Assembly (NCBI GenBank): GCA_934481355.1 | Contig: CAKSPH010000031.1 | Span: 1 to 30,162 of the forward strand | Source: an uncultured Oscillospiraceae bacterium | GTDB taxonomy: Bacteria > Bacillota > Clostridia > Oscillospirales > Ruminococcaceae | Length of the DNA: 30,162 nt | Direction of reading: 5' to 3' | The notes under the pieces: model-generated | Told to the model about the DNA's origin: nothing | Databases searched by the model: none | What the model saw: only the letters and a program-made list of their open reading frames with translations | Position numbers and translations under genes: made by a program | Part shown: positions 9,316 through 16,569 of the stretch, in pieces | How the letters are laid out: each line of letters opens with the position of its first letter | How positions within the stretch are numbered: the first letter of the stretch is position 1

Positions 9316-10677
9316 TTATTTTGCCTTATGCTTTGCGCACTTGACGAACTTGCCCCAGCCGCGCTCACCGACGAACTCGCCGTTGTCGAACACCAGCTTA
9401 CCTCTGGAGTAGGTCTGCACGGGATAGCCGTGGACCTCGATTCCCTCCCAGATGGTGTGGTCGCAGTCGGAGTGCATATTTTCCTGATGGATAGTGAAAT
9501 TCTTTGCGGGATCGTAGATCACGATATCTGCGTCATTTCCGGGGGCTATCTCGCCCTTTTCGGTGCAGCCGAAGATCTTCGCCGGATTTGTAGAGCAGAG
9601 CTCGACCGCCTTTTCGAAGCTGATAACGCCGTCGTTCGCCTTACCGAGCATATACGGGTACATATTCTCAACGCCTGCGCAGCCGTTCGGAATCTTGCGG
9701 AAGTCGTTGAGACCCCAGTCCTTTTCACTCTGCTGGAACGGGCAGTGATCCGTTGCGATGGTGTCGATGTCTCCGCGCTTTATCGCCTCCCAGATAGCGT
9801 CCTGGGATTCCTTGCCCTTCATAGGGGGAGAGCATACGAAGTTCCTGCCGTCCTCTCGCTTGTAAACGTCGCTGGTAAATTCAAGGTACTGCGGGCAGGT
9901 CTCCGCGTAGATCTCAAGTCCCTCGTCCTTAGCCTTTGTGACCGCCTCGACGCCCTGCTTGTTCGCGAGGTGAACTATATACAGCGGAGCCTTTGCAGCC
10001 CTTGCAAGATTTATCGCGCGCTCGTCCGCTTCGCCCTCGACGAACTCCGGACGGCTCATGTAGTGATACCACGCGCTGGTCTTTCCCTCGCTGATGTACT
10101 TCTCGGTGAGGGTGTTCACAAGCTCGTTGTTCTCAGCGTGCACCGCGATGAGCGCGCCGAACTCCTTGGACTTTGCCAGGAGCTGATAGAACACGCCGTC
10201 CTTTACTCCGAAATCATACACCATGAACACCTTGTAGGAGGTGATGCCGATATCGCACGCGTCCTTGATACTGTCAAGAAGCTCGCCGTGGATATCCTTC
10301 ACGCCGATATGGAACGAGTAATCCACCGCCGCGTCCGGAGCCGCGAGGGCATTCCGGCGCTCGAATGTCTGGGTCATTGTCTCGTTGAAATCCTGGAGCG
10401 CGAAATCAAAAACGGTCGTTGTTCCGCCGCAGGCAGCCGCCCTTGTTCCCGCAAAATAATCGTCCGAGGAAACTGTGCCGCCGAACGGCATTGCCAGGTG
10501 AGTATGCGCGTCTATCGCCCCTGGGAGCACTAGCTTTCCTGCTGCGTCCACGACCTTTGCGCCGGGCATATCAGGAATACTGCCGACAGCGGCTATCTTC
10601 CCGTCCTTTACCGCAACGTCAGCCCTGAAGGAACCGGTCGCGTTCACGACTGTGCCGTTCCTGATAATCATATCCAT
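9316..10677 (-). CDS. hydA: Dihydropyrimidinase (D-hydantoinase family, PydB)
   Basis: This 453-residue amidohydrolase has all the dihydropyrimidinase landmarks. Metal ligands are H58 and H60 in IDAHTHLAMPFGG. The lysine expected to be carboxylated is K149 in TSYKVFMVYD. Other ligands are H180 (AVHAEN), H236 (IVHLAN) and D310 (IATDHCPF). It hydrolyses 5,6-dihydrouracil or dihydrothymine to N-carbamoyl-beta-alanine or its methyl homologue, and members often also accept hydantoins. Length is typical (about 450-460). Start ATG 10677 follows GAGGAGG by about 8 nt. It is 27 bp upstream of preA in the same direction, forming the unit hydA-preA-pucR-pydD-137 aa. No convincing promoter lies directly upstream; tandem hairpins (10713-10782) and a long palindrome (10833-10935) do. 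Confidence 0.94.
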   Translation of the reverse strand: MDMIIRNGTVVNATGSFRADVAVKDGKIAAVGSIPDMPGAKVVDAAGKLVLPGAIDAHTHLAMPFGGTVSSDDYFAGTRAAACGGTTTVFDFALQDFNETMTQTFERRNALAAPDAAVDYSFHIGVKDIHGELLDSIKDACDIGITSYKVFMVYDFGVKDGVFYQLLAKSKEFGALIAVHAENNELVNTLTEKYISEGKTSAWYHYMSRPEFVEGEADERAINLARAAKAPLYIVHLANKQGVEAVTKAKDEGLEIYAETCPQYLEFTSDVYKREDGRNFVCSPPMKGKESQDAIWEAIKRGDIDTIATDHCPFQQSEKDWGLNDFRKIPNGCAGVENMYPYMLGKANDGVISFEKAVELCSTNPAKIFGCTEKGEIAPGNDADIVIYDPAKNFTIHQENMHSDCDHTIWEGIEVHGYPVQTYSRGKLVFDNGEFVGERGWGKFVKCAKHKAK

Positions 10678-10712
10678 AAAAATACCTCCTCGTATAATGT
10701 TGGCAAATTCAT

Positions 10713-10782
10713 ATTTGTCGGAAAACCGGGCGGAGCCGCTCCCCCGCCGGGCTTTCCGACAAATCCCCGCCTCAGCGGGGAT
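10713..10782 (-). other. Tandem GC-rich hairpins in the leader of the hydA operon
   Basis: Two adjacent stem-loops share four bases. At 10713-10764 a 21-bp stem with two mismatches (ATTTGTCGGAAA / TTTCCGACAAAT outer arms) closes over a GC-rich top. At 10763-10782 there is a perfect ATCCCCGC / GCGGGGAT hairpin. Both lie between the binding-protein gene and hydA, ending about 20 bp before the hydA ribosome binding site. They could terminate transporter transcription partially, stabilise the processed hydA message, or act as an attenuator. Neither has a long U-tract. Confidence 0.6.
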
Positions 10783-10832
10783 CTGCCGGGAATGAAACCT
10801 GTTTTGTTTTTCGGGAAAATCAATTTTCTATA

Positions 10833-10935
10833 AGGCTGGCGAGAAAGGTGCAGATCCTAGGAAGGCATTCAATGGCTAGGCTTTGTGCCTGCCATTGTAT
10901 GCCTGACGACGGAGATGCTCCTTTATCGCCAGCCT
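10833..10935. repeat. 103-bp long imperfect palindrome after the permuted binding-protein gene
   Basis: Arms of about 50 bp run from AGGCTGGCGAgAAAGG on the left to CCTTTaTCGCCAGCCT on the right. Inner arms are AAGGCATtCAATGGC and GCCATTGtATGCC around a GGCtttgtGCC-like centre. The right end abuts the stop codon of the binding-protein gene (10937-10939). It can fold into one long nested hairpin on either strand. I see no target-site duplication, so it may be a structured 3' element rather than an insertion. Its layered design resembles the centres of the A and B elements in this window. Confidence 0.7.
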
Positions 10936-10936
10936 G

Positions 10937-12139
10937 TCAGCCGCCGTAGTTGGAATTCTTGTAAACGAGTACCAGACCGGATCTCTGATATACCTGAGCG
11001 ACCTCCAGAAGCTCCATGCCGCCCGCGTTGGCGTTGATAAGGTTGGATACCCATGTTACGCCGAAATCTACTGTGCCGTTGTAGACCGCTGTTGTCTCGG
11101 AGATATCACCGCCGCCGGAGATGATGTCAACGGTAAGTCCGACTTCGTCGTAGTAGCCCTTCGCCTGCGCTACATAATAGCCCATGAACTGAGCCTGCGG
11201 CAGCCACTTGAGCTGTACGGAAACGGAGGTCTTTTCGGGAGCGCCGTCAGTTTCAGGATCGTAGGACAGGAAATCAGTGCTGCGGATATCGTCCAGCGTG
11301 AGGGAAGCCAGTTTGTCCTTTGCGGCGCTGTCCTCCAGAATGATGTACTGCTTTGCGAGGTCGAGAGTCTGCTGCATTGCGGCTTCGTCCATGTTTCCTA
11401 CGTCAGCGGCGGAAACCGTGTTTCCGTTCATGTCGGTGGTTACAAGCTTTGCCACCTCAGACGCCATATACGCCTGATGGTCTGCGGATACGGAGGAGCC
11501 TGCCTCAAATACGATCTCAGCTGCCTCGTCCGGGTGCTCGCAGGCATAAGCCCAGCCCTTCATTGAAGCGGAAACGAACGCCTTTACAGTGTTCGGATTT
11601 GCCTCTGCGAACGCCTTGGAGGTGAACAGGTTATCCTCCAGCATGGCAACGCCCTCATCGTTCATGTCAATAACGCTTACTGAATCGCCGTAGCCATATC
11701 CGCCGTCATAATCGTTCTTTACCAGGCCAAGCTCGTTGTAGGTCATCGCGGAAGCCAGCTTTACACTGTCGCTGTCGAACTGGTCCATCGTGAAATCCAT
11801 GGTGATATAGTCGGTGGGAAGTCCGTACTTTGTCAGCAGCGCCTGGATCTCATACTCGTTGCCGAGACCCCAGTTTCCTACCGTGCCCTCGGCGGCAGCG
11901 GACCTGATGATATCCTCGTGAGTCATTGCGCCAGCTGATTCCGCTGCGGAGCTTTCATCAGCCGCCGGGCTTTCCTCAGCTGCGGAGCTGCTTTCATCTG
12001 CTGCCGCAGTGCTTCCAGAAGAACTGACGGAAGCCGTGCTCCCGGTGCTGGAGTTCCCTCCGGAACAAGCCGCGAACTGAGTGCAAGCCAGTATCGCTGC
12101 AACTCCTGCAAGTAAAAATCTCTTTCTTTCTGCTTTCAT
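10937..12139 (-). CDS. NMT1/THI5-type ABC substrate-binding lipoprotein with circularly permuted halves
   Basis: This 400-residue lipoprotein has a signal peptide with lipobox FAAC (Cys25) and a Ser/Ala/Glu linker (about 26-71). The order of the fold is then reversed relative to the family. Residues 72-293 carry what is normally the second half: TVGNWGLGNEYEIQALLTKYG, SAMTYNELGLV, GVAMLEDNLFTS, VKAFVSASMKGWAYACEHPDEAA. Residues 304-400 carry what is normally the beginning: VSVQLKWLPQAQFMGYYVAQ, AKGYYDEVGL, GTVDFGV, VAQVYQRSGLVLVYKN. The chain stops at the lobe hinge, where the first half would normally run into the second. A short acidic linker (SYDPETDGAPEKTS) joins the old C- and N-termini. 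The reading frame is intact. Context with a pyrimidine pathway suggests binding of a pyrimidine, dihydropyrimidine or hydantoin. The start is preceded only by a modest site (GAAAGGCAGG). Confidence 0.88.
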   Translation of the reverse strand: MKAERKRFLLAGVAAILACTQFAACSGGNSSTGSTASVSSSGSTAAADESSSAAEESPAADESSAAESAGAMTHEDIIRSAAAEGTVGNWGLGNEYEIQALLTKYGLPTDYITMDFTMDQFDSDSVKLASAMTYNELGLVKNDYDGGYGYGDSVSVIDMNDEGVAMLEDNLFTSKAFAEANPNTVKAFVSASMKGWAYACEHPDEAAEIVFEAGSSVSADHQAYMASEVAKLVTTDMNGNTVSAADVGNMDEAAMQQTLDLAKQYIILEDSAAKDKLASLTLDDIRSTDFLSYDPETDGAPEKTSVSVQLKWLPQAQFMGYYVAQAKGYYDEVGLTVDIISGGGDISETTAVYNGTVDFGVTWVSNLINANAGGMELLEVAQVYQRSGLVLVYKNSNYGG

Positions 12140-12189
12140 AGTGTGTACCTGCCTTTCTTTATTTCATTTGTTCTATACTTAACGGGAGA

Positions 12190-12990
12190 TCATGCCTTTC
12201 TCCGCTTAAGCACCATTCTTTCAACCAACATAAGAATGATGTACATTCCTATGCCTATCGCGCACGCCGTCGCGATGTAAGCCCATGCAGTCGGGTACTG
12301 CCCCTTTACGATATTCTCGCGTATCTGGCGTCCTACGCCCACCGTATCCTCCGCGAAGTACTCCGTTACCAGCGCGCCGATGACGCTCGCCGGAACGCTG
12401 ACCCTCAACGCTGTAAAAACATAAGGCAGTGAGTTCGGCAGCCGGAGCTTCGTGAACACCACGATCTTAGGAGCCGCGTAGGAGGTCATCAGATCCTCGG
12501 AGAACGGCTTCAGCTCGGTCAGGCCGCGGAACGCGTTCACGCTCATCGCCGCCGTGCAGGAGATCGTGACCACGATTATCTTGGCAAGCGTGCTTCTTAC
12601 GGAAACGTCCGTGCTGACGTCGCGCGTCCAGTTATTTATTACCGGGGCGAGAGCCACTATCGGTATCGCGTTGAACGCGGAAACTATCGTAAGTCCGCCG
12701 GCGCCCCATTTCCGGAATATTGAAGCCACAACGGCTATCAGGTATCCGAGGATACTGCCCGCCGCAAGTCCTCCGAGGGCGACTATCAGTGTCATCTGAA
12801 CCTGACTGCCGATGCTGTCCCTGTTCTGTGAGATTATCTCGCCGATCCGCGTGGGAAGCGGAAGCGTTATCGTATCAGTTCCCAGCCATGAATGGAGCAC
12901 CTGAGTCTGCCACAGGACGAATATCACTACTCCGAAAAGAAGCGGAAGTCCTGCGCTTGACAGAATCCCAAGCCATTTCTTTGTTTTCAT
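12190..12990 (-). CDS. ABC transporter permease (SsuC/ThiX type)
   Basis: This 266-residue membrane protein has about six hydrophobic segments, starting with GLPLLFGVVIFVLWQ. It contains the permease EAA-like loop that contacts the ATPase (LMTSYAAPKIVVFTKLRLPNSLP, about residues 167-190). It belongs to the BPD_transp_1 group used by taurine/sulfonate, nitrate and NMT1-type pyrimidine importers. The start ATG 12990 has GAGGAGG about 6 nt upstream. It lies 11 bp after the other permease and 50 bp before the binding-protein gene. The two permeases differ in sequence and presumably form a heterodimer, as commonly seen with NMT1-type binding proteins. Confidence 0.9.
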   Translation of the reverse strand: MKTKKWLGILSSAGLPLLFGVVIFVLWQTQVLHSWLGTDTITLPLPTRIGEIISQNRDSIGSQVQMTLIVALGGLAAGSILGYLIAVVASIFRKWGAGGLTIVSAFNAIPIVALAPVINNWTRDVSTDVSVRSTLAKIIVVTISCTAAMSVNAFRGLTELKPFSEDLMTSYAAPKIVVFTKLRLPNSLPYVFTALRVSVPASVIGALVTEYFAEDTVGVGRQIRENIVKGQYPTAWAYIATACAIGIGMYIILMLVERMVLKRRKA

Positions 12991-13001
12991 GATATCCCTC
13001 C

Positions 13002-13853
13002 TCAGTTTTCTGATTTATTGCGCTTGTACGGGCAGAGCAGCCTTTCGATAAGCCCCATCAGCACGAAGCTCAGAATACCTATGACTGCGCTTATCAGCAC
13101 GATGTCCCAGAACACCAGTCGGGTCATTCCGCCTTTAAGCGACTGCGAAAGCATACAGCCAAGCCCGTTGCCGCCCTGCAGGGTGTCTACCAGTATCGAA
13201 GCGGTTATCGCCATCGGCGCGGATATCTTCAGTCCCGTGAAGAAATACGGAATACACGCCGGAATAAGCGTCTTTGTGTAAAGCTGGAACTTGTTCGCCG
13301 CGTAGCTGTACATCAGCTCGTGCTTCTCCCTCTCCACCGAGCGGAAGCCCGCCAGCACGTTCGTTGAAACCGGGTAGAACGTGAGTATCGCCGCGATAAC
13401 TATTCTTGCGGAATTGATGTCGCCGGTTATCGAAAGGATTATCGGAGCCATGCCGAGAATCGGTATCATCTGGATTATCATCAGATAAGGGAACGCTATC
13501 TTCTCGACCACCCTTGAAAGGTTCATCAGCAGAGCCAGTATGTAGCCCGCTGCGATACCGGCAAGGAATCCGATTCCCGCGCGGGAGAGCGTTTCGCCGC
13601 AGGCGGTGCCGATAAGCTCGATCATCGTCATCTTTCCGGTGACCTTCTTGTCGCTGAAAAACGAACCGATTATCTCATACAGGTGCGGCAGGACATTCAC
13701 CGGAGTGCGCTTTGTCGCCGCAACGATACAGGCGAATATCTCCCAGATGACCACTATTCCGAGTATCCAGACCAGCGTCACCATATGTTTTGAATGAACG
13801 AAGCGCTTCAGCACCGGAAGGGGGCCTCTTCGCGCTGTTTTTGCCGTTGTCAT
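13002..13853 (-). CDS. ABC transporter permease (SsuC/ThiX type), second subunit
   Basis: This 283-residue protein has a basic N-terminus (TTAKTARRGPLPVLKRF) and six probable membrane spans. The EAA-type loop reads LMYSYAANKFQLYTKTLIPACIP (about residues 178-201), followed by the family-typical SAPMAITASILVDTLQGGNGLG. ATG 13853 follows GGAGG by about 8 nt, and the gene begins 12 bp after the ATPase stop. It is paired with the permease at 12190-12990 as the membrane part of the putative pyrimidine importer. Substrate cannot be deduced from permease sequence alone. Confidence 0.9.
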   Translation of the reverse strand: MTTAKTARRGPLPVLKRFVHSKHMVTLVWILGIVVIWEIFACIVAATKRTPVNVLPHLYEIIGSFFSDKKVTGKMTMIELIGTACGETLSRAGIGFLAGIAAGYILALLMNLSRVVEKIAFPYLMIIQMIPILGMAPIILSITGDINSARIVIAAILTFYPVSTNVLAGFRSVEREKHELMYSYAANKFQLYTKTLIPACIPYFFTGLKISAPMAITASILVDTLQGGNGLGCMLSQSLKGGMTRLVFWDIVLISAVIGILSFVLMGLIERLLCPYKRNKSEN

Positions 13854-13865
13854 GCCGTTCCCTCC

Positions 13866-14642
13866 TCATACTCCCTCAAAACTGCCGCGTACCTTTGCGA
13901 CAAGTTCAGTGAACTCCTGCGTATCTGTCATATCCAGCGTCCGGGGTCTTGGCAGGTCGATATCGACTACCGCTGAAAGACGTCCCGGGTGCGGCGAAAG
14001 CACGCATACGCGGTCGGAAAGGAACACGCTCTCGGAAATGTTGTGCGTTACGAAAATTACCGTCTTGTTGGTCTTGCGCCAGATCTTCAGCAGGTCGATG
14101 TGGAGCTTTTCGCGGGTAAATTCGTCCAGCGCCGAGAACGGCTCGTCCATCAGGAGTATCTCCGGGCGTATCGCCAGCGCCCTTGCGATCCCGACCCTCT
14201 GCTGCATACCGCCGGAGAGCTGATTCGGATAGTGGTTTGCGAAATTTGTCAGCCCCACCATCTCCAGCATACTGTCCGCAATGTCCTCGCGCTCGTCCTT
14301 GGGGACGTGCATTATCTCCAGCGGGAGCATTACATTCCGGCGGACTGTGCGCCAGTCGTAGAGCACCGGGCTCTGGAATACTATGCCGTACCTCTGCGCC
14401 AGCCGCGCCTCCCTGGGGGTCACTCCGCCGACCGTTATCTTTCCGGATGTCGGGTGGAGCAGGTCCGCGATGATTCTAAGGAGCGTCGTCTTGCCGCAGC
14501 CCGAGGGACCGAGCAGCGAGATGAACTCGCCCTTTTTGATGTCCAGCGTTACATTAGTGAGCGCCGTTACATCGTTTCCGCCCTGATCCTTGTAAACCAT
14601 GCCTATGCTGTCCAGCATGATCTCTGTTTTCTCGTTTGCCAT
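13866..14642 (-). CDS. ABC transporter ATPase (SsuB/TauB/NrtD type)
   Basis: This 258-residue nucleotide-binding subunit has complete catalytic motifs: Walker A GPSGCGKTT (45-53), Q-loop Q90 (FQSPVLYDW), signature QLSGGMQQR (141-149), Walker B ILLMDEP (162-168) and switch His200. The FQSPxLxxWRTVRRNVxLPLE stretch is characteristic of the nitrate/sulfonate/pyrimidine group. ATG 14642 is chosen because AAGGAG lies 8 nt upstream; an in-frame GTG at 14651 overlaps that site. It is the first gene of the importer operon. The preceding leader holds a sigma-A promoter and a terminator-like hairpin immediately before the ribosome binding site, so expression is probably attenuated. Confidence 0.93.
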   Translation of the reverse strand: MANEKTEIMLDSIGMVYKDQGGNDVTALTNVTLDIKKGEFISLLGPSGCGKTTLLRIIADLLHPTSGKITVGGVTPREARLAQRYGIVFQSPVLYDWRTVRRNVMLPLEIMHVPKDEREDIADSMLEMVGLTNFANHYPNQLSGGMQQRVGIARALAIRPEILLMDEPFSALDEFTREKLHIDLLKIWRKTNKTVIFVTHNISESVFLSDRVCVLSPHPGRLSAVVDIDLPRPRTLDMTDTQEFTELVAKVRGSFEGV

Positions 14643-14661
14643 ATTGATCACTCCTTATAAT

Positions 14662-14707
14662 AAAAATCAGGGCAATAGCATCATCTTCGGCGCCATTGCC
14701 CTGATTT
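14662..14707 (-). terminator. Terminator-like attenuator hairpin in the importer leader
   Basis: A perfect 13-bp stem (AAATCAGGGCAAT / ATTGCCCTGATTT, arms 14695-14707 and 14664-14676) is followed on the minus strand by TTTTTATT. Only a few bases further on comes the AAGGAG site of the ATPase gene. It lies downstream of the operon's own promoter, so it would act as a conditional terminator. A 20-codon reading frame (14743 to 14681) runs through the first arm and stops in the loop, so a translating ribosome would block folding. That frame has no good ribosome binding site. Confidence 0.65.
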
Positions 14708-14777
14708 CTGTTTCTTGTCATCTGTGCAGGATTTGAATTTCATTTATTCATTTTCTGCTTCCCTTGTTCTTGATACA

Positions 14778-14806
14778 AGTATACAGCATAATGTGCTTTC
14801 TGTCAA
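14778..14806 (-). promoter_or_regulatory. Sigma-A promoter of the NMT1-type importer operon
   Basis: TTGACA (14806-14801) and TATACT (14783-14778) are separated by 17 bp on the minus strand, five of six -10 bases matching. The predicted start near 14771 gives a leader of about 129 nt containing the attenuator hairpin. Confidence 0.85.
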
Positions 14807-15060
14807 TGTGCCGATGGACATTTAGGATAATTGCACAATAACATTTCCACCGGGCCTATGTTGGTATATGTAATATACACACAGCAGTGCGCTATTGTGC
14901 TTCAGCATAACCAAATTATTAGTGCCCGGGCACAAACAATTTGTCATATCGACACGATATTAATTTGCGGTTTCTTTTCAGTCCTCCCTGACAGGTTCAT
15001 ATTTTTTGAATATTTATTATAAATAAAATTCACTTTAAACTGGTCCGGGACACAATATTT
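14807..15060. other. Non-coding AT-rich interval with several dyads upstream of the importer promoter
   Basis: No gene is supported here. Several inverted repeats could bind regulators. GTATATGTAATATAC lies near 14865-14880. GCACAATA (about 14834-14841) pairs with TATTGTGC (about 14893-14900). The perfect palindrome GTGCCCGGGCAC lies near 14923-14934. The interval lies between the pydC terminator and the importer promoter, where a PucR-type or other activator would be expected to bind. Confidence 0.4.
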
Positions 15061-15088
15061 CCCGGACAGCTGAAACTGCCCGGGAAGT
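15061..15088 (-). terminator. Hairpin terminator after pydC
   Basis: Arms TTCCCGGACAG and CTGCCCGGGAA form an 11-bp stem with one mismatch and a six-base loop, 20 bp after the pydC stop. The downstream tract on the minus strand (AAATATTGTG) is only weakly U-rich. Confidence 0.65.
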
Positions 15089-15107
15089 ATTATTTATGCC
15101 GTGTGCT

Positions 15108-16370
15108 TCAGTCCTGATCAGCCTTGAGCACAGCGTTGAGCATTACCGTCGCGCCCTCTGTGCAGTGCTCCACGGAGCTGAACTCCTTCTCGCAGTGGGA
15201 AAGTCCGTCCTTGCTCTGTACGAATACCATAGTTGTGGGTATCATGTAAGCGCAGAACTGTGCGTCATGACCAGCGCCGGAGTGGATATACTGGTGCTTG
15301 ATCCCGGTCTCCTCGGCTGCCGCCTTGACGTAGCTTACAAGCTTCTTATCATAGTAAACGGTGTCGCGGTTCCACGCCTTGACTACCTCGCAGGTGCAGC
15401 CAGCCCATGTCTTTTCAGCGCAGCTCTTCACGATGGCAAGCACCTTTTCAAGCACCTTAGGATCCTCGTGGCGTGCGTCGAACGAGAAATCGAAGAAATC
15501 CGGAACGCAGGTATGTACGCAGGGGTGACATACGACTTCGCCGGTAGTGTAAACCAGATCGGAATATCCCAGCTTGTCTATCTCTTTATGCAGATAGCAC
15601 AGCGCCTCGGAAGCCGCGAGGAACGCGTCCTTTCTCTTCGGCATGGGGAACGTTCCGGCGTGCGTCGTCTGACCATAGAACTTCAGGCGATAGTTGAACA
15701 TTCCGAGAACGCAGTCAACAACGCCGATGTCGTTTCCGGCGTCCTCGAGGATGGGACCCTGCTCGATGTGGGTTTCGAACATATACATATATTTCTCAGG
15801 AGAAATGCGGTATTTCCTGTCGCCCTTGAATCCGGACTTCTCCAGCGCCTCGCCGAATGTGGACTTATTGTCAAGGATGCTCTTTGAAGCCATCATATCC
15901 TCAAATTTGAACTTGCTGCGGATATCCTCCGGGAGATAATCGTAGCAGATAATGCCGGAGCACATCATTGCAGGCGGATAGAGGGAGCCCTCCTCGTTTG
16001 TCCAGATCATCGCGGTCAGCGGGTGCTTATGCGGAATATTGTGCTCGGCTACCGTTTCAAGCACCTCCATAGCGCTCATTACGCCGAGGATACCGTCGTA
16101 GTTGCCGCCGTTCTTTACGCTGTCCACATGGGAGCCCATAACGATCCTCTTTGCGTCCGGGTCGGAACCGGGGAGAGTCGCGTACATACAAGCTACGTCG
16201 TCCACCTCGATGGTGGCGCCGATTGCTTCCATTCTGCGGCGGAACTCGTTTCTCGCCTGAATTGCCTCCGGCGAAAGGGAGTAACGGGTGATTCCGCCGT
16301 GCCCCGCGTCACCGAATCTGCTGAAAGTTTCGATTTTGTCCTTCATTCTGTCGTAGCTGCAAGTGTACAT
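15108..16370 (-). CDS. pydC: M20-family N-carbamoyl-beta-alanine amidohydrolase (ureidopropionase, PydC)
   Basis: This 420-residue metallohydrolase belongs to the N-carbamoyl-L-amino-acid hydrolase/allantoate amidohydrolase branch of peptidase family M20. Visible motifs are GSHVDSVKNGGNYDGILGV (H81 and bridging D92), TNEEGS (E126/E127), HIEQGP (H201) and a late SGAGHDAQ segment. Length is normal for the family (about 410-420). In this locus the product of dihydropyrimidinase, N-carbamoyl-beta-alanine, is the expected substrate, yielding beta-alanine, CO2 and ammonia. Allantoate or N-carbamoyl-amino-acid hydrolysis are the alternatives the family allows. ATG 16370 follows AAAGGAG by 8 nt. It sits between two hairpin terminators; its own promoter is not obvious, and read-through from pydE is possible. 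Confidence 0.88.
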   Translation of the reverse strand: MYTCSYDRMKDKIETFSRFGDAGHGGITRYSLSPEAIQARNEFRRRMEAIGATIEVDDVACMYATLPGSDPDAKRIVMGSHVDSVKNGGNYDGILGVMSAMEVLETVAEHNIPHKHPLTAMIWTNEEGSLYPPAMMCSGIICYDYLPEDIRSKFKFEDMMASKSILDNKSTFGEALEKSGFKGDRKYRISPEKYMYMFETHIEQGPILEDAGNDIGVVDCVLGMFNYRLKFYGQTTHAGTFPMPKRKDAFLAASEALCYLHKEIDKLGYSDLVYTTGEVVCHPCVHTCVPDFFDFSFDARHEDPKVLEKVLAIVKSCAEKTWAGCTCEVVKAWNRDTVYYDKKLVSYVKAAAEETGIKHQYIHSGAGHDAQFCAYMIPTTMVFVQSKDGLSHCEKEFSSVEHCTEGATVMLNAVLKADQD

Positions 16371-16405
16371 AAATACGTCTCCTTTGCTTATATATTCTGT
16401 CTGAT

Positions 16406-16447
16406 AAAGAAAACGGCGCCTGAAACTCCATGAGTTTCAAGCGCCGT
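16406..16447 (-). terminator. Intrinsic terminator after pydE
   Basis: Arms ACGGCGC-TTGAAACT and AGTTTCA-GGCGCCGT form a stem of about 15 bp (16413-16447). On the minus strand the tract TTTTCTTT follows (complement of 16405-16412). This is a classic intrinsic terminator, only about 40 bp before the pydC start. Confidence 0.8.
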
Positions 16448-16569
16448 TGCTTTATGTATTGATTATAGCGTGAACATTGTGCTGTGTCAACCTTTTTCTC
16501 CAAATTTCCTGAAAAACGGCTGAATTTGTGCTTCCGGCACATAATTCCGTTGTGCCGCAGCACAGCGTT

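Noticed and set aside
10937..12139. Two partial genes or a frameshifted pseudogene instead of a permuted protein
   Set aside because: The frame is uninterrupted from lipoprotein signal to stop, both halves keep their conserved motifs, and the linkers are of ordinary composition; an assembly error remains to be excluded by reads.
14831..15022. 63-codon plus-strand frame in the gap between pydC and the importer
   Set aside because: No ribosome binding site, no recognisable features, and the region is rich in dyads typical of regulatory DNA.
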